From Pontibacter aydingkolensis (GTDB lineage Bacteria > Bacteroidota > Bacteroidia > Cytophagales > Hymenobacteraceae): a stretch of 48,417 nucleotides of DNA. Positions 34,651-44,167 of this stretch are shown here, piece by piece. Where the stretch lies: contig NZ_JAHYXK010000024.1 of NCBI RefSeq assembly GCF_019443125.1, positions 1 through 48,417 on the forward strand, given 5' to 3'. Every line of letters starts with the position of its first letter. Position 1 is the first letter of the stretch. Below the pieces are notes generated by a model, which was given only the letters and a program-made list of their open reading frames with translations, was not told where the DNA came from and ran no database searches. Made by a program: the position numbers and the translations under genes.

Positions 34651-35658
34651 TCAGGTAATGCTGAGATACTTTTTACTTAAAGGTGTTTCGAGCCTGTAAA
34701 ATAAATAACCCAGCGTTACACATACAGCCAAGTTTAAAAGCAGGTTACTATGCTCTGTTGTCAGGCCAAAGTATAAAACCTGCACCAGGAAAATATGGTA
34801 CGATGCCTGCCCTAACTGGGCTAGAGTCTTAAGTGTAAAATTATAGGATGAACCCGGCAAAAGATAAACAAACAACAAAATAAGCAGCGCTGCATACCCA
34901 AATGCCAACACATTCTGCATATCCCAAGTAGCATAAATAACTGGTATATGAAGTGGCCCATAAATTATTAAGTATAAGTATACTATACTTAAAATGCCTG
35001 GTGCAAGAAAGGCTGCTAGCACTGCCGGTTTAAAAGACTGCTTTATTGCTTTTGAAAGCCATAGGCCATAAGCCAGTGCCGAGAAATAACGTGGTAAGGC
35101 AGCACTGTAAACGTATTCTCCGCCCTCGCTTTCGAACAGGTTATAATGTTTACTCATGACCAGGAATAGCAGCTCAAGTGTGACCAGGACTAAAGTGGTA
35201 AGTACAGGTCTTTTAACAAAGCTGTAGCCTACCAGTGGCAGCACAAGAATAGACTGCAGCAAAAGCGTAATAAAGTAATTGCCTTTACCCGATACCGGCA
35301 GTACGCCAATTAAAGTATACTTTGAAAACTGCATTACATCCTGGCTAAACAGCTGTAACCAAAGTATGCCCAAAAGTACAGACATAATGAATATAAGCAG
35401 AAAGGGAAACAAAATACGGGTGGCTTTTTTTGTAAAATATGATCTGCTGTATATAGCATTGAAAGTTACATAACCAGGTTTTAGGCCTAAGCCAAGGTTT
35501 AGGCCCATTAACACCATAAATACTGGTACGGCCTGCCAGATGTGGTAAATGGCATACGTTTGAACAAGTTCGTGCTTGGTAGCAGAATGAAGCGAGATAA
35601 CTGCAAGTATGGCTACACCTTTAAGTACGTCTATCTGCTGAAAGTGCATCTTTTTCAT
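34651..35658 (-). CDS. acyltransferase-3 family membrane protein
   Basis: 335 residues with about ten hydrophobic helices. The N-terminal QIDVLKGVAILAVISLHS is the mark of the Acyl_transf_3 (OacA/NodX-like) family, with the His in HS probably catalytic. These enzymes O-acetylate or otherwise acylate cell-surface sugars at the inner membrane. The substrate is unknown. It heads a possible three-gene unit with the Nudix and RsmF genes. Several AAGTATA words lie within it. Confidence 0.85.
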   Translation of the reverse strand: MKKMHFQQIDVLKGVAILAVISLHSATKHELVQTYAIYHIWQAVPVFMVLMGLNLGLGLKPGYVTFNAIYSRSYFTKKATRILFPFLLIFIMSVLLGILWLQLFSQDVMQFSKYTLIGVLPVSGKGNYFITLLLQSILVLPLVGYSFVKRPVLTTLVLVTLELLFLVMSKHYNLFESEGGEYVYSAALPRYFSALAYGLWLSKAIKQSFKPAVLAAFLAPGILSIVYLYLIIYGPLHIPVIYATWDMQNVLAFGYAALLILLFVYLLPGSSYNFTLKTLAQLGQASYHIFLVQVLYFGLTTEHSNLLLNLAVCVTLGYLFYRLETPLSKKYLSIT

Positions 35659-35816
35659 ACTACTACTATGAATTTCTATGGGCTGGTAAATAATGATTAT
35701 ACAAGCTTATTTTTAACTCAGCAGAGTTTATTCTACAGCTTTGCTGGCAGTTAGTATTATTAAATATCCTTCTGCTTAGAAAATAAGTATAATTTATAGT
35801 ACAAAACGCTGCTACT

Positions 35817-36323
35817 ATGCCACTCAGTTTAAACTATAGATTTCTCTTAATTTCGAGTGTGGTATCTGCTGTAGCAACTGCTGTTATAAACCTGGCCATA
35901 GCCCAAACGTTATGGTACAATTATGAACTCATCCCGTTGTGGGGGCCGCAGAGTATAGCAAGTTACTTAACTTCTGCCAGTATGCTTTCCAGCTTCATGA
36001 TAACGTTTCTGGTTACCAAAGCAACACGCAATTCGATACGCGCACAACATATATTTCCTTTGCACTGGCATCTAAAAAGTCAGACACTGATCGACCAGCT
36101 GCCTTCGCACACGGCGCATCGGGCTTTTGTTTTAGGAGTTATTGCAGCTTTGATGTCAGGGCTAACGATCTTTTTACTGGACTTTAAAAACTTTACCTCA
36201 TTTTACCACTCTGAGTTTGCCGCTTTCAGTATTGTGTACTTTGTGCTACTCTCCTCTTCTATTGCTGTAATGTCGGCGTACAGAGCGATGGGCGATGATG
36301 TACTGAAACAGGTAAAACTCTAG
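35817..36323 (+). CDS. four-helix membrane protein of unknown function
   Basis: 168 residues with hydrophobic helices at about 8-30, 48-68, 103-122 and 138-157, and a basic loop between helices two and three. I do not recognise a family. It is predicted to be an inner-membrane protein. It is alone on its strand, divergent from the acyltransferase and convergent with gpsA, and ends in a shared hairpin. Confidence 0.65.
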   Translation: MPLSLNYRFLLISSVVSAVATAVINLAIAQTLWYNYELIPLWGPQSIASYLTSASMLSSFMITFLVTKATRNSIRAQHIFPLHWHLKSQTLIDQLPSHTAHRAFVLGVIAALMSGLTIFLLDFKNFTSFYHSEFAAFSIVYFVLLSSSIAVMSAYRAMGDDVLKQVKL

Positions 36324-36334
36324 TATCTGGTATA

Positions 36335-36373
36335 AAAACAAAGGCACACATATTTGCTGTGTGCCTTTGTTTT
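36335..36373. terminator. bidirectional terminator
   Basis: A perfect 16-bp stem (AAAACAAAGGCACACA with TGTGTGCCTTTGTTTT) and a 7-nt loop, with A/T tracts at both ends. It serves the membrane protein (+) and gpsA (-). Confidence 0.9.
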
Positions 36374-36387
36374 CAAGGTGTGAGAGC

Positions 36388-37377
36388 CTATTTAAACTTC
36401 TCTTTTAATATTTCAAACTCTACGGCCGGTGATATCCGCTCGTAAAGTATGTGGTATACCGCATTTGTAATTGGCATTGATACACCGAGCTTTTTATTCA
36501 GTTCAAATATACTTTGCACCGCATAATACCCTTCCGCCACCATGTTCATCTCTACCTGTGCCGACTTAACAGTATAACCACGACCTATCATATTACCAAA
36601 CGTGCGATTACGGCTAAACTGAGAATAGGCAGTAACCAGCAGGTCTCCTAAATAAGCAGAGCCACTCAGGTCGCGGTGTATGGGCATCATGGCATCCAGG
36701 AAACGCTCAATCTCAAACATGGCGTTTGATACCAGTACAGCCTGAAAATTATCACCGTAATTAAGGCCACGGGCAATGCCGCAAGCCAAAGCAATAATGT
36801 TCTTCATGACGGCGCAGTACTCAATACCATCCAGGTCGTCGAGTGGGTTGGCTTTTACATAACGGTTGCGCAATAGTTCGCAGAAACGTTCTGCCTGTAC
36901 CATATCATGTGATCCGATTGTCAGGTAAGACTGCTTTTCCAGCGCCACTTCCTCAGCATGGCATGGGCCGGCAACTACAAGCTGGTGTGAATTCGGCACA
37001 TGATACACGCGCTCTACGTAATCAGAGATAAGGATATTCTCCTTTGGTATCATACCTTTGACCGCCGACACTACTACTTTTCCTTCCAGTGCATTTTCCG
37101 GTAGGTCTGAGAGAGCCTGCTGGACAAAAGCGGCGGGTACGGCAAGTATAACCCAATCAGCAACGGCCACCACAGACTGTATGTCTGAAGAGGGTTTTAC
37201 ATATGTAAGGTCGTATGTAACCCCGCTGAGATAACGTGGGTTGTGCTTAAAATTGATGAGATGCTGTACATCATTTTTGTTACGCATCCACCAGTGAATC
37301 TGCGATTTGTTCTCAGAGAGGATCTTTACAAGGGCTGATGCCCAGCTGCCTCCCCCTAAAACGGCTATTTTTTCCAA
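36388..37377 (-). CDS. gpsA: glycerol-3-phosphate dehydrogenase (NAD(P)+)
   Basis: 329 residues. The N-terminal Rossmann motif VLGGGSWASALV, VVSAVKGM, AGPCHAEEVA, and the catalytic-site MKNIIALACGIARGLNYGDN are typical of GpsA. It makes sn-glycerol-3-phosphate from dihydroxyacetone phosphate for phospholipids. It is 16 bp after the adaptor gene, so probably co-transcribed with sdaAB, tolC and the adaptor, although its function is unrelated to efflux. Confidence 0.95.
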   Translation of the reverse strand: MEKIAVLGGGSWASALVKILSENKSQIHWWMRNKNDVQHLINFKHNPRYLSGVTYDLTYVKPSSDIQSVVAVADWVILAVPAAFVQQALSDLPENALEGKVVVSAVKGMIPKENILISDYVERVYHVPNSHQLVVAGPCHAEEVALEKQSYLTIGSHDMVQAERFCELLRNRYVKANPLDDLDGIEYCAVMKNIIALACGIARGLNYGDNFQAVLVSNAMFEIERFLDAMMPIHRDLSGSAYLGDLLVTAYSQFSRNRTFGNMIGRGYTVKSAQVEMNMVAEGYYAVQSIFELNKKLGVSMPITNAVYHILYERISPAVEFEILKEKFK

Positions 37378-37393
37378 ATCTGGTATTTCTGTG

Positions 37394-38776
37394 TTATTCT
37401 TTAGTTTCAGCTGCTATGGCTGATTTATCAAGCGAAGAAGCATCTTTTACAGCTACTTTTGCCCCGTCTTTTAATGTGTTAGATACTGCTCTGAACGGAC
37501 CTGTTACTACTTCCTCACCAGCTTTTATTCCACTTATTATTTCAATGTTTTCAAAGTCGCTGATACCAGTTTTTACTTTAACAGTTTTTACAGTATTTGT
37601 TCCTTTGTCATACACAAAAACAACTTCTTCTACCTTTACAGGTGCTTTTTGTTTCGGCTCTTCGGTATTCTGTGGTTGTTCTACTTCCTCTTTCTCTTCA
37701 GAACCCATTTCTTTTTCGTTAGAGCGTGTTGTAACAGCCGACAAAGGTACAGATAAAACGCCTGATTTCCTCTCTGTGATGATATCAACAGAAGCCGTCA
37801 TACCCGGACGGAAAGGGCGTGCGTTCTGCTGTGCCAAGTGGCTGTAAGACTCATTGAGTAAACGTATGCGAACTTCAAACTCTGTTACGGCTTCAAGCGA
37901 TGCCGCATCCTTAGCTGTATTGGCAATGGAAGTAACAACGCCTTTAAACTTTTCGTCTTTGCTGGTATAAGAGTCAACCTCCACCACTACAGAGTCGCCG
38001 AGAGCCACCCGGATGATATCGTTCTCATTCACGTTTACACGCACCTCCATGTTGTTGAGGTTAGCAATGCGCATAATTTCTGTACCAGCCATCTGAGAGG
38101 TACCTACCACACGCTCACCGCGCTCTACATTTAGTTTAGAAACAATACCACTAACCGGTGCAAAAATGGTGGTCTTGTTCAGGTTTTCTCGGGCATCTTT
38201 TAGCGAGGCAACAGCATTCTGAATGTTGAATTCAGAGGCGCGGACGCTCTGCCGCAGCGACTCTACCTCCTGCCTTGCAGCTTCGTAAGAAGCTGATATC
38301 TGCTGCCACTCTGCCTGCGATATCACTTTCTGATCGAACAGTGCCTTATTTCGGTCATAGTTTTGCTTTGCTTGAGTTAAGTTAGCCTGTGCCTGTGCCA
38401 GGCGCGCTTTTGTCTGGGCCATGTTTGCTCTAGCCGAATTAACGCTTGCCTGCTGTGCATCCACAAAAGACTGGTAATTATCGGGGCGTATACGTAAAAG
38501 CAACTGGCCTTTTACTACCGAGTCTCCTTCTGCTACATTCAGCTCAATTATCTCTCCTGATACATCAGGGCTTATCTTAATTTCTGTTTCCGGCTGTATT
38601 TTACCAGAGGCACTAACTTTCTCTACTATCTCTGTTTTTTTTGCCTCTGCTATAACAACTTCTGTCCCTTCGTCTTTACCGATCCAGCCGGCCTTTTTTG
38701 CAACAAGAATACCAACTAGTAGTAAAACAAGTACTCCAACGAGTATCGGGATCAGTTTTGATTTTTTCTTAGCCAT
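37394..38776 (-). CDS. MacA/HlyD-type periplasmic adaptor protein
   Basis: 460 residues with one N-terminal membrane helix (about 8-25). The lipoyl-like half ISPDVSGEIIELNVAEGDSV follows at about 67-86, then a long coiled hairpin rich in Ala/Gln (about 105-200). FAPVSGIVSKLNVERGERV and the beta-barrel domain come next, and GISDFENIEIISGIKAGEEVV is the membrane-proximal part. Such adaptors link an inner-membrane pump to a TolC channel. A Glu/Lys-rich insertion lies near residue 350. It is 5 bp after the TolC gene; no pump gene is in this operon. Confidence 0.92.
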   Translation of the reverse strand: MAKKKSKLIPILVGVLVLLLVGILVAKKAGWIGKDEGTEVVIAEAKKTEIVEKVSASGKIQPETEIKISPDVSGEIIELNVAEGDSVVKGQLLLRIRPDNYQSFVDAQQASVNSARANMAQTKARLAQAQANLTQAKQNYDRNKALFDQKVISQAEWQQISASYEAARQEVESLRQSVRASEFNIQNAVASLKDARENLNKTTIFAPVSGIVSKLNVERGERVVGTSQMAGTEIMRIANLNNMEVRVNVNENDIIRVALGDSVVVEVDSYTSKDEKFKGVVTSIANTAKDAASLEAVTEFEVRIRLLNESYSHLAQQNARPFRPGMTASVDIITERKSGVLSVPLSAVTTRSNEKEMGSEEKEEVEQPQNTEEPKQKAPVKVEEVVFVYDKGTNTVKTVKVKTGISDFENIEIISGIKAGEEVVTGPFRAVSNTLKDGAKVAVKDASSLDKSAIAAETKE

Positions 38777-38781
38777 AATGT

Positions 38782-40242
38782 TTAGAAAGAAATGTCTTTA
38801 CCTTGGTAAAAGTCTAATACTTTTTGTTTGAATGTGAACTCATACTTAGCCTGAAGCAGGTTAGATTGTGCAGCTCTGAAGTTATTGGCTATAATATTAA
38901 AGTCTACAGTATTGATTACACCGTTATTTAATCTCAGCTGAGCGTTTTTGTAGTTTTTTTCTGAAGCCTGCAGCTGTTCCTTTGCTGCTTTATAGCGTCT
39001 TTGGGCTGCTAATGCATCTAAATAGGCCTGTTCTATAGTTTGGCGCAGATTATTGCGTGCAAGATCAGCATTTATCTGGGCATCCTGTTGCTGTAATTTA
39101 GCTCTGCTTACATTGCTTCTTGCCTGCAGTCCGTTAAAGATTGGCACTTGCAGCGAAAACCCGAAGTTCTTTCCGACACCATCCTTTAATTGATCAATGT
39201 ATTCGTAGGTTTCTCTTCTGAAGGTGGTGGTAGGTGTATAGATTATGAAAGGGTCAGTGCCTTCTGAATCTGAGAATCCTATGGTCGTTTGCCTTAATGA
39301 ACCTTGCTCAGGAAAACGGAAATCACGGGCACTGGAATAAAATGTGTTTAACCCTCCGAACATGGACAAGCGCGGATAAAAACCTCCTCTGGCTAACTCT
39401 AATCCTTTCTGAGCACTTAATATGCGAAGATCTGCAGCTTGTATGGCTGGAAGCGTTTGAACAGCAACATCATACACCTGCTCACTGCTAACTACAACAG
39501 GATCCTGGTCTGGCTCGGGAATTTCAGGGACTTCTATTTGAAAATCCCTGGAAGCAGGCAGGTTCAGCAACTGCATCAGCGACAGCTTTGATAAATCGCG
39601 CTGATTCTCTGCATTGATCAGATCAAGGTCATCGGCAGCTAGCTGCGACTCCAGGTCAAGAACTGCATTCTCTGCCACGCTTCCAGCGTTAAATAGAATC
39701 CTGGTGCGGCCTAACTGCTGATTCGTCAGATCTCTTGTTTGAGTTGACAGTTTAACTAGTTCTTCAGCAAAAAGTATGTTCAGAAAAGAAGTTGTAAGCT
39801 GAATGGTGATGTCATTCTGTGCTGACAGATATTCCTGTTCTGCTACCTGTAAATCCAATTCATTTTGCTTGATAGCGTTCACACGTTGAAAGCCCATGAA
39901 CAAGGGTAACGAAGCGCCTAACTGAAAACTGTTTGTCTGGCTACTCTCTGAACGCAGGTCCTGGGTAGTTGGATCGACGTAAGTACCAAAGTTAAAATTA
40001 TAAGACGAACTACCATTTAAGGAAGGTAGCCTTTCAAACTTTGATTGATTTAAGTCTGTTTTAGAAAGTTCTCTGTTTAGATAGTTACGCCTGATCTGTA
40101 AATTGTTCGCTTTAGCATAAGCTATAGCTTCTTGCAAAGACCATGTGCCATCAGAAGGTGCCTGCTGTGCAAAGCTATCGGACAAACCAGCTGAACAGGC
40201 AAGCCCTAAAGCAAGCAGTAAAATCCTGGATGTTTTTTTCAT
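38782..40242 (-). CDS. TolC-family outer-membrane efflux protein
   Basis: 486 residues with a signal peptide ending near SFAQQ. Long alpha-helical regions rich in Ala, Gln and Asn (KQNELDLQVAEQEYLSAQND, AKLQQQDAQINADLARNNLR) and the repeated organisation of the two halves fit the TolC barrel. It forms the outer-membrane exit of a tripartite pump or type I secretion system. It sits 15 bp after sdaAB and 5 bp before the adaptor gene, so the pair form a unit. Confidence 0.92.
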   Translation of the reverse strand: MKKTSRILLLALGLACSAGLSDSFAQQAPSDGTWSLQEAIAYAKANNLQIRRNYLNRELSKTDLNQSKFERLPSLNGSSSYNFNFGTYVDPTTQDLRSESSQTNSFQLGASLPLFMGFQRVNAIKQNELDLQVAEQEYLSAQNDITIQLTTSFLNILFAEELVKLSTQTRDLTNQQLGRTRILFNAGSVAENAVLDLESQLAADDLDLINAENQRDLSKLSLMQLLNLPASRDFQIEVPEIPEPDQDPVVVSSEQVYDVAVQTLPAIQAADLRILSAQKGLELARGGFYPRLSMFGGLNTFYSSARDFRFPEQGSLRQTTIGFSDSEGTDPFIIYTPTTTFRRETYEYIDQLKDGVGKNFGFSLQVPIFNGLQARSNVSRAKLQQQDAQINADLARNNLRQTIEQAYLDALAAQRRYKAAKEQLQASEKNYKNAQLRLNNGVINTVDFNIIANNFRAAQSNLLQAKYEFTFKQKVLDFYQGKDISF

Positions 40243-40257
40243 AGTAACTGATTGTTG

Positions 40258-40935
40258 TTAAAGATCTATGTTCGGGATGTAAACAACATGTTTTACCCAG
40301 CTAAGCTGTTTCAGGTAATCCAGTGTGATCGGTTTTATACCGGAGTCCATCTCTATAAACTGGCGCGCCATCTCGTTTCGGCCTTTGCGCGATACGTTCA
40401 TGGTTGCGATGTTGCAATCGTCGTGCGCCAGCACCGAGGCTATAAAAGCTATACTTCCGCGCACATCGTCGGCATCAATAATCAAGGTGTGCAAGGTGGC
40501 AGAAAAACTAGCTGTAAAGCCATCTACCTCTACAATGTTTATCACGCCCCCGCCCCTGCTCTGGCCTATTACTTCTACCTGCCTTTCGCCGGCTTTAAGG
40601 TTAAGCTTAATGGTGTTGGGGTGCATAGTAGAGGCATTGCCTACTGATTTGAAAGTATACTTCAGTCCTCGCTCTTTGGCATGATCAAAAGCATCCTTAA
40701 TGCGTTTATCGTCTGTTTTAAAATCCAGCAGTCCGGCTACAATGGCTCTGTCGCTGCCGTGGCCCTCGTACGTGCGTGCAAAAGAGTTATAAAATGTAAT
40801 AACAGCCTCTTCAGGGGCTGCGCCTAAAATTCGGATGGCTGCACGTGCTATGCGTACCACACCGGCTGTATGTGAACTTGAAGGACCTATCATTACGGGA
40901 CCAATCATATCAAAAACGCTACTTTTTTCAGCCAT
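40258..40935 (-). CDS. sdaAB: L-serine ammonia-lyase beta subunit
   Basis: 225 residues. The MIGPVMIGPSSSHTAGVVRIAR motif of the beta domain, FYNSFARTYEGHGSDRA, and a C-terminal ACT-like domain with DADDVRGSIAFIASVLAHDDCNI mark SdaAB. With the 4Fe-4S alpha subunit it converts serine to pyruvate and ammonia. The alpha gene is not in this window. It heads the block with tolC, the adaptor and gpsA (15-bp gap to tolC). Confidence 0.93.
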   Translation of the reverse strand: MAEKSSVFDMIGPVMIGPSSSHTAGVVRIARAAIRILGAAPEEAVITFYNSFARTYEGHGSDRAIVAGLLDFKTDDKRIKDAFDHAKERGLKYTFKSVGNASTMHPNTIKLNLKAGERQVEVIGQSRGGGVINIVEVDGFTASFSATLHTLIIDADDVRGSIAFIASVLAHDDCNIATMNVSRKGRNEMARQFIEMDSGIKPITLDYLKQLSWVKHVVYIPNIDL

Positions 40936-41253
40936 AAATAGTTAGAGGTCGATGTAATATCGTGAAACTCAAATTTAAGCATTAACTGCCAGATTTGAAG
41001 AATATATGGGCTAAAGTAGCTTTATTTCTGCTAATCAGCCCGATTATTCTACAAACATGGCATATACATCTAGGAATTCTTCGTTTATCATGACGAGATA
41101 TAGTTTGTGCTTTACAGTAAGATGCAATTGCTTTTAAATAGGTTGCTCGTGGCTTAAGCAAGCAATTATTGACTTTTATCATCTTTGGCTTTCTTAAATT
41201 TAGTTACTTTGCAGCATTGTGGTTTTTATTAATCATCCGTAAAAGTGTTTTAA
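40936..41253. other. intergenic region between sdaAB and the dioxygenase gene
   Basis: 318 bp between divergent genes. It holds the candidate promoter of the dioxygenase gene (41184-41211) and a loose TTGCTT/AAGCAA dyad near 41130-41165. A 66-codon minus frame at 40982-41182 has no family signs and is not called. I see no RNA gene. Confidence 0.5.
41184..41211 (+). promoter_or_regulatory. candidate promoter of the dioxygenase gene
   Basis: TTTG at 41184-41187 is 17 bp from TACTTTG at 41205-41211, close to the Bacteroidota pattern but with one base fewer in the -7 box. The ATG is 43 bp downstream. Confidence 0.45.
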
Positions 41254-42219
41254 ATGGAGCATTCCTTTAAACCAGAGGTTCTGGAACAATTAAAAAGACT
41301 GGAAGAAAAGTATGTGCCCCTTGGCCAGGACCTGGCTGCATACCTGGAGGGCCTGTACTATACCAACTTCCTGAACTACTGGGATTATATTCACCTGGAC
41401 ACGCTACTGAGCCTGCAAAACCCACGAACCAATATTCCGGACGAGAAGATCTTTATCATCTATCACCAGATCACAGAGTTATACTTTAAGCTTAGCCTGG
41501 AGGAGTATAAACAAATAGCTGAGGACAAGGATATTACTGTAGATTGGTTAATTAAGCGCGTGAAGCGCATTAACCGCTATTTCGATAACCTGATTGACTC
41601 GTTTGATGTGATGGTGGACGGCATGGACCCGAAGCAGTTCCTGCAGTTCCGGATGGCGCTGATGCCTGCCAGTGGTTTTCAGTCGGCTCAGTACCGTATG
41701 ATCGAGATTGCCTCTACTGACCTGCGAAACCTGGTGGCAAAGGATAAAAGAGCCGTACTTGGTTTGCAGAGTACACAGGAAGAAATGATAGGCTGTATTT
41801 ACTGGAAAGAAGGCGCTACAGAAGTGGCATCAGGTGCAAAGACGCTTACCCTGCTTCAGTTTGAGGAAAAGTATACTTCGCAGCTTATACAGTTTGCCAG
41901 GCAGTATGAGCACACCAACCTTTGGAGCGTGTACAAACGCTTACCGGAAGCCGATCAGCAGAACCCTAAATTAATAAAAGCACTACGTGCGCTGGACAGC
42001 AATGTAAATGTTAACTGGCCACTCATGCACTATAAATCAGCAGTGCGTTACCTGCAGCGCGATCCGGACATTATTGCTGCCACCGGTGGTACAAACTGGA
42101 TGAAATACCTGCCTCCTAAATTTCAGAAGCGCATTTTCTACCCCGAACTATGGAGCGAGCAGGAAATAGAGGAATGGGGCAAAGGCTGGGTAGATAAAGT
42201 TTTGAATGGAGATATTTGA
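41254..42219 (+). CDS. tryptophan 2,3-dioxygenase family protein
   Basis: 321 residues. The pattern FNYWDYIHLDTLLSLQNPR, the distal His region IIYHQITELYFKL, and FRMALMPASGFQSAQYR are the core of heme-dependent tryptophan 2,3-dioxygenase; a TGGTNW motif near 275 follows a likely heme-ligand His (LMHYKSAVRY). It opens the indole ring to N-formylkynurenine. No other kynurenine pathway gene is next to it. The C-terminal region is longer than in many TDOs. Ends in a terminator. Confidence 0.88.
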   Translation: MEHSFKPEVLEQLKRLEEKYVPLGQDLAAYLEGLYYTNFLNYWDYIHLDTLLSLQNPRTNIPDEKIFIIYHQITELYFKLSLEEYKQIAEDKDITVDWLIKRVKRINRYFDNLIDSFDVMVDGMDPKQFLQFRMALMPASGFQSAQYRMIEIASTDLRNLVAKDKRAVLGLQSTQEEMIGCIYWKEGATEVASGAKTLTLLQFEEKYTSQLIQFARQYEHTNLWSVYKRLPEADQQNPKLIKALRALDSNVNVNWPLMHYKSAVRYLQRDPDIIAATGGTNWMKYLPPKFQKRIFYPELWSEQEIEEWGKGWVDKVLNGDI

Positions 42220-42282
42220 ATGTAGGTTATTAAATGCCGATAGTTGAACTAGGGCTTTGGTTCTAGCGAAAAGGATTGCCTT

Positions 42283-42326
42283 AAAAAGACCTCATTGCTG
42301 TATATAAGCTGTGAGGTCTTTTTTTA
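42283..42326 (+). terminator. terminator after the dioxygenase gene
   Basis: A perfect 12-bp stem AAAAAGACCTCA/TGAGGTCTTTTT with a 17-nt loop and a following T-run. Confidence 0.85.
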
Positions 42327-42344
42327 TGTAGATTGAATTTGCGT

Positions 42345-42352
42345 TACCTTTG
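42345..42352 (+). promoter_or_regulatory. candidate -7 element for the COG2509 gene
   Basis: TACCTTTG matches TAnnTTTG 105 bp before the ATG at 42457. No clear -33 box is seen because the terminator T-run lies at that place. Confidence 0.35.
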
Positions 42353-42400
42353 TGTTGTTATCATCAAACTAGAGTTGAACCAGTAATTTATACTTTGCTG

Positions 42401-42425
42401 AATCAACAATTCAACAATCAACTAA
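42401..42425 (+). repeat. CAATCAAC-rich leader tract
   Basis: AATCAACAATTC-type low-complexity tract between TATACTTTG and the ATG, like that before the rlmI-like gene. Confidence 0.45.
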
Positions 42426-42456
42426 GGTTTAAGGCTAACTACCTTACCCAAACTAC

Positions 42457-44037
42457 ATGAGAAAGAAAGAATTAGACCTGGTGTTTGCACCGGAAGTTGC
42501 CTTTGATGCAGCACAATTAGAGCACGAGATCCTTAAAAGTGCTCGCGTAAACCCCGAAGAAATAAAGTATATACATCGTGTAAAACGTTCCATAGACGCG
42601 CGTGGCCGCCAGGTGCTGGTGCGTGTACGTGCCGATGTATATCTGGATAACCCTCCTGCTGATATTATTTCCCCAACTTATACTTACCTTGACGTAAGCA
42701 ATGCAAAGCAGATAGTGATAGTAGGTGCCGGACCAGCCGGGTTATTTGCCGCCTTGCGTTGCATTGAGCTTGGTTTAAAGCCTGTGGTGCTGGAGCGTGG
42801 TAAAGATGTAAGAAGCCGCCGCCGCGATCTGGCTGCTATAAATAAAGAGCATACCGTTAACCCCGACTCTAACTACTGCTTCGGTGAGGGCGGTGCCGGC
42901 ACTTACTCCGATGGTAAACTCTATACCCGCTCTAAAAAGCGCGGCGACCTGCAGCGTATACTTCAGATACTGGTACAGCACGGCGCTACACCCGATATAC
43001 TTTTTGATGCCCACCCGCACATCGGCACAAACAAGCTCCCAAAGATCATAGAAGCGATTCGTGAAACGGTGCGTGCTGCCGGCGGTGAGGTGCATTTTGA
43101 TAAGCGTGTCTCAGATTTTATACTTAAGAATGAGGAGATGTGCGGCGTAGTTACTTCTGACGGTGAGACCTACCTCGGCGAGTCAGTTATACTTGCAACC
43201 GGCCATAGTGCCCGCGATATTTTTGAACTGCTGCACGCTAAAGGCATTACTGTGGAAGCTAAGCCTTTTGCCATGGGGGTACGGGTGGAGCATCAGCAAA
43301 GCCTCATCGATAGCATACAGTATAAATGCGAGGACCGTGGGGCATACTTGCCGGCCTCATCCTATGCTTTAGTACACCAAACGCATTATGAAGGAAAACA
43401 GCGCGGTATCTTCTCGTTTTGTATGTGCCCTGGTGGTTTTATAGTACCCTCGGCTACAGCGCCTGGCGAGGTAGTGGTTAACGGCATGTCGCCGAGCCGC
43501 CGCGATTCTAAGTTCTCTAACTCAGGCATTGTAGTGGCTATAGAGTTGGAAGACATGGAGCTTGACAAGTATGGCCCGCTTGCCGGCCTGCGTATGCAAC
43601 AGGAACTTGAGCAGAAAGCCTGCGAAATGGCAGGCGGCACACAGGCTGCCCCCGCCCAGTTATTAAAAGACTTTACAGAAAAAAGAGTAAGCAAAACACT
43701 GCTCGATACATCTTATCAGCCTGGCCTTGTATCAGTAGATATAAATAAGCTTTTCCCGGAGCATATAGCCTATCGTTTAAGAGAAGGTTTCAAGGCGTTC
43801 GGTACCAAAATGCGTGGCTACTTAAGCAACGAGGCTCAGATTGTAGGTGTGGAAAGCCGTACATCCTCCCCTGTCAGAGTTCCGCGTGACAGAGAAACGC
43901 TGGAGCACACGCATGTAAAGCGCCTGTACCCTTGCGGTGAGGGAGCAGGTTATGCGGGTGGTATCGTGTCTGCTGCCATGGATGGTGAACGATGTGCTGA
44001 AATGGCTGCTATAAAAGCAGGAATAACTGTTTTGTAA
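42457..44037 (+). CDS. COG2509-type FAD-dependent oxidoreductase
   Basis: 526 residues. An N-terminal basic region of about 80 residues precedes the FAD-binding IVIVGAGPAGLFAALR at about 86-101. GEGGAGTYSDGKLYTR follows near 148, VILATGHSARDIF near 250, and the C-terminal CGEGAGYAGGIVSAAMDG closes the FAD site. It matches the uncharacterised FAD-dependent dehydrogenase group COG2509. The substrate is unknown. It is alone after a long leader of about 100 bp that has a TACCTTTG element. Confidence 0.9.
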   Translation: MRKKELDLVFAPEVAFDAAQLEHEILKSARVNPEEIKYIHRVKRSIDARGRQVLVRVRADVYLDNPPADIISPTYTYLDVSNAKQIVIVGAGPAGLFAALRCIELGLKPVVLERGKDVRSRRRDLAAINKEHTVNPDSNYCFGEGGAGTYSDGKLYTRSKKRGDLQRILQILVQHGATPDILFDAHPHIGTNKLPKIIEAIRETVRAAGGEVHFDKRVSDFILKNEEMCGVVTSDGETYLGESVILATGHSARDIFELLHAKGITVEAKPFAMGVRVEHQQSLIDSIQYKCEDRGAYLPASSYALVHQTHYEGKQRGIFSFCMCPGGFIVPSATAPGEVVVNGMSPSRRDSKFSNSGIVVAIELEDMELDKYGPLAGLRMQQELEQKACEMAGGTQAAPAQLLKDFTEKRVSKTLLDTSYQPGLVSVDINKLFPEHIAYRLREGFKAFGTKMRGYLSNEAQIVGVESRTSSPVRVPRDRETLEHTHVKRLYPCGEGAGYAGGIVSAAMDGERCAEMAAIKAGITVL

Positions 44038-44167
44038 TTTAGTTTTTTGCGATTTTACAGTTACATTAGGCTGCTTTGCCCGTAAAGTATAAGCGTGTAT
44101 ACTGTGTTTGGAAACTCAGCTATAGTGTACAGTGATATAATGTATTCGTATTAAACCTGTAAAGTAG

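Noticed and set aside
40982..41182. A 66-codon minus-strand frame between sdaAB and the dioxygenase gene
   Set aside because: No recognisable domain or good start context; overlaps promoter sequence of the divergent gene.
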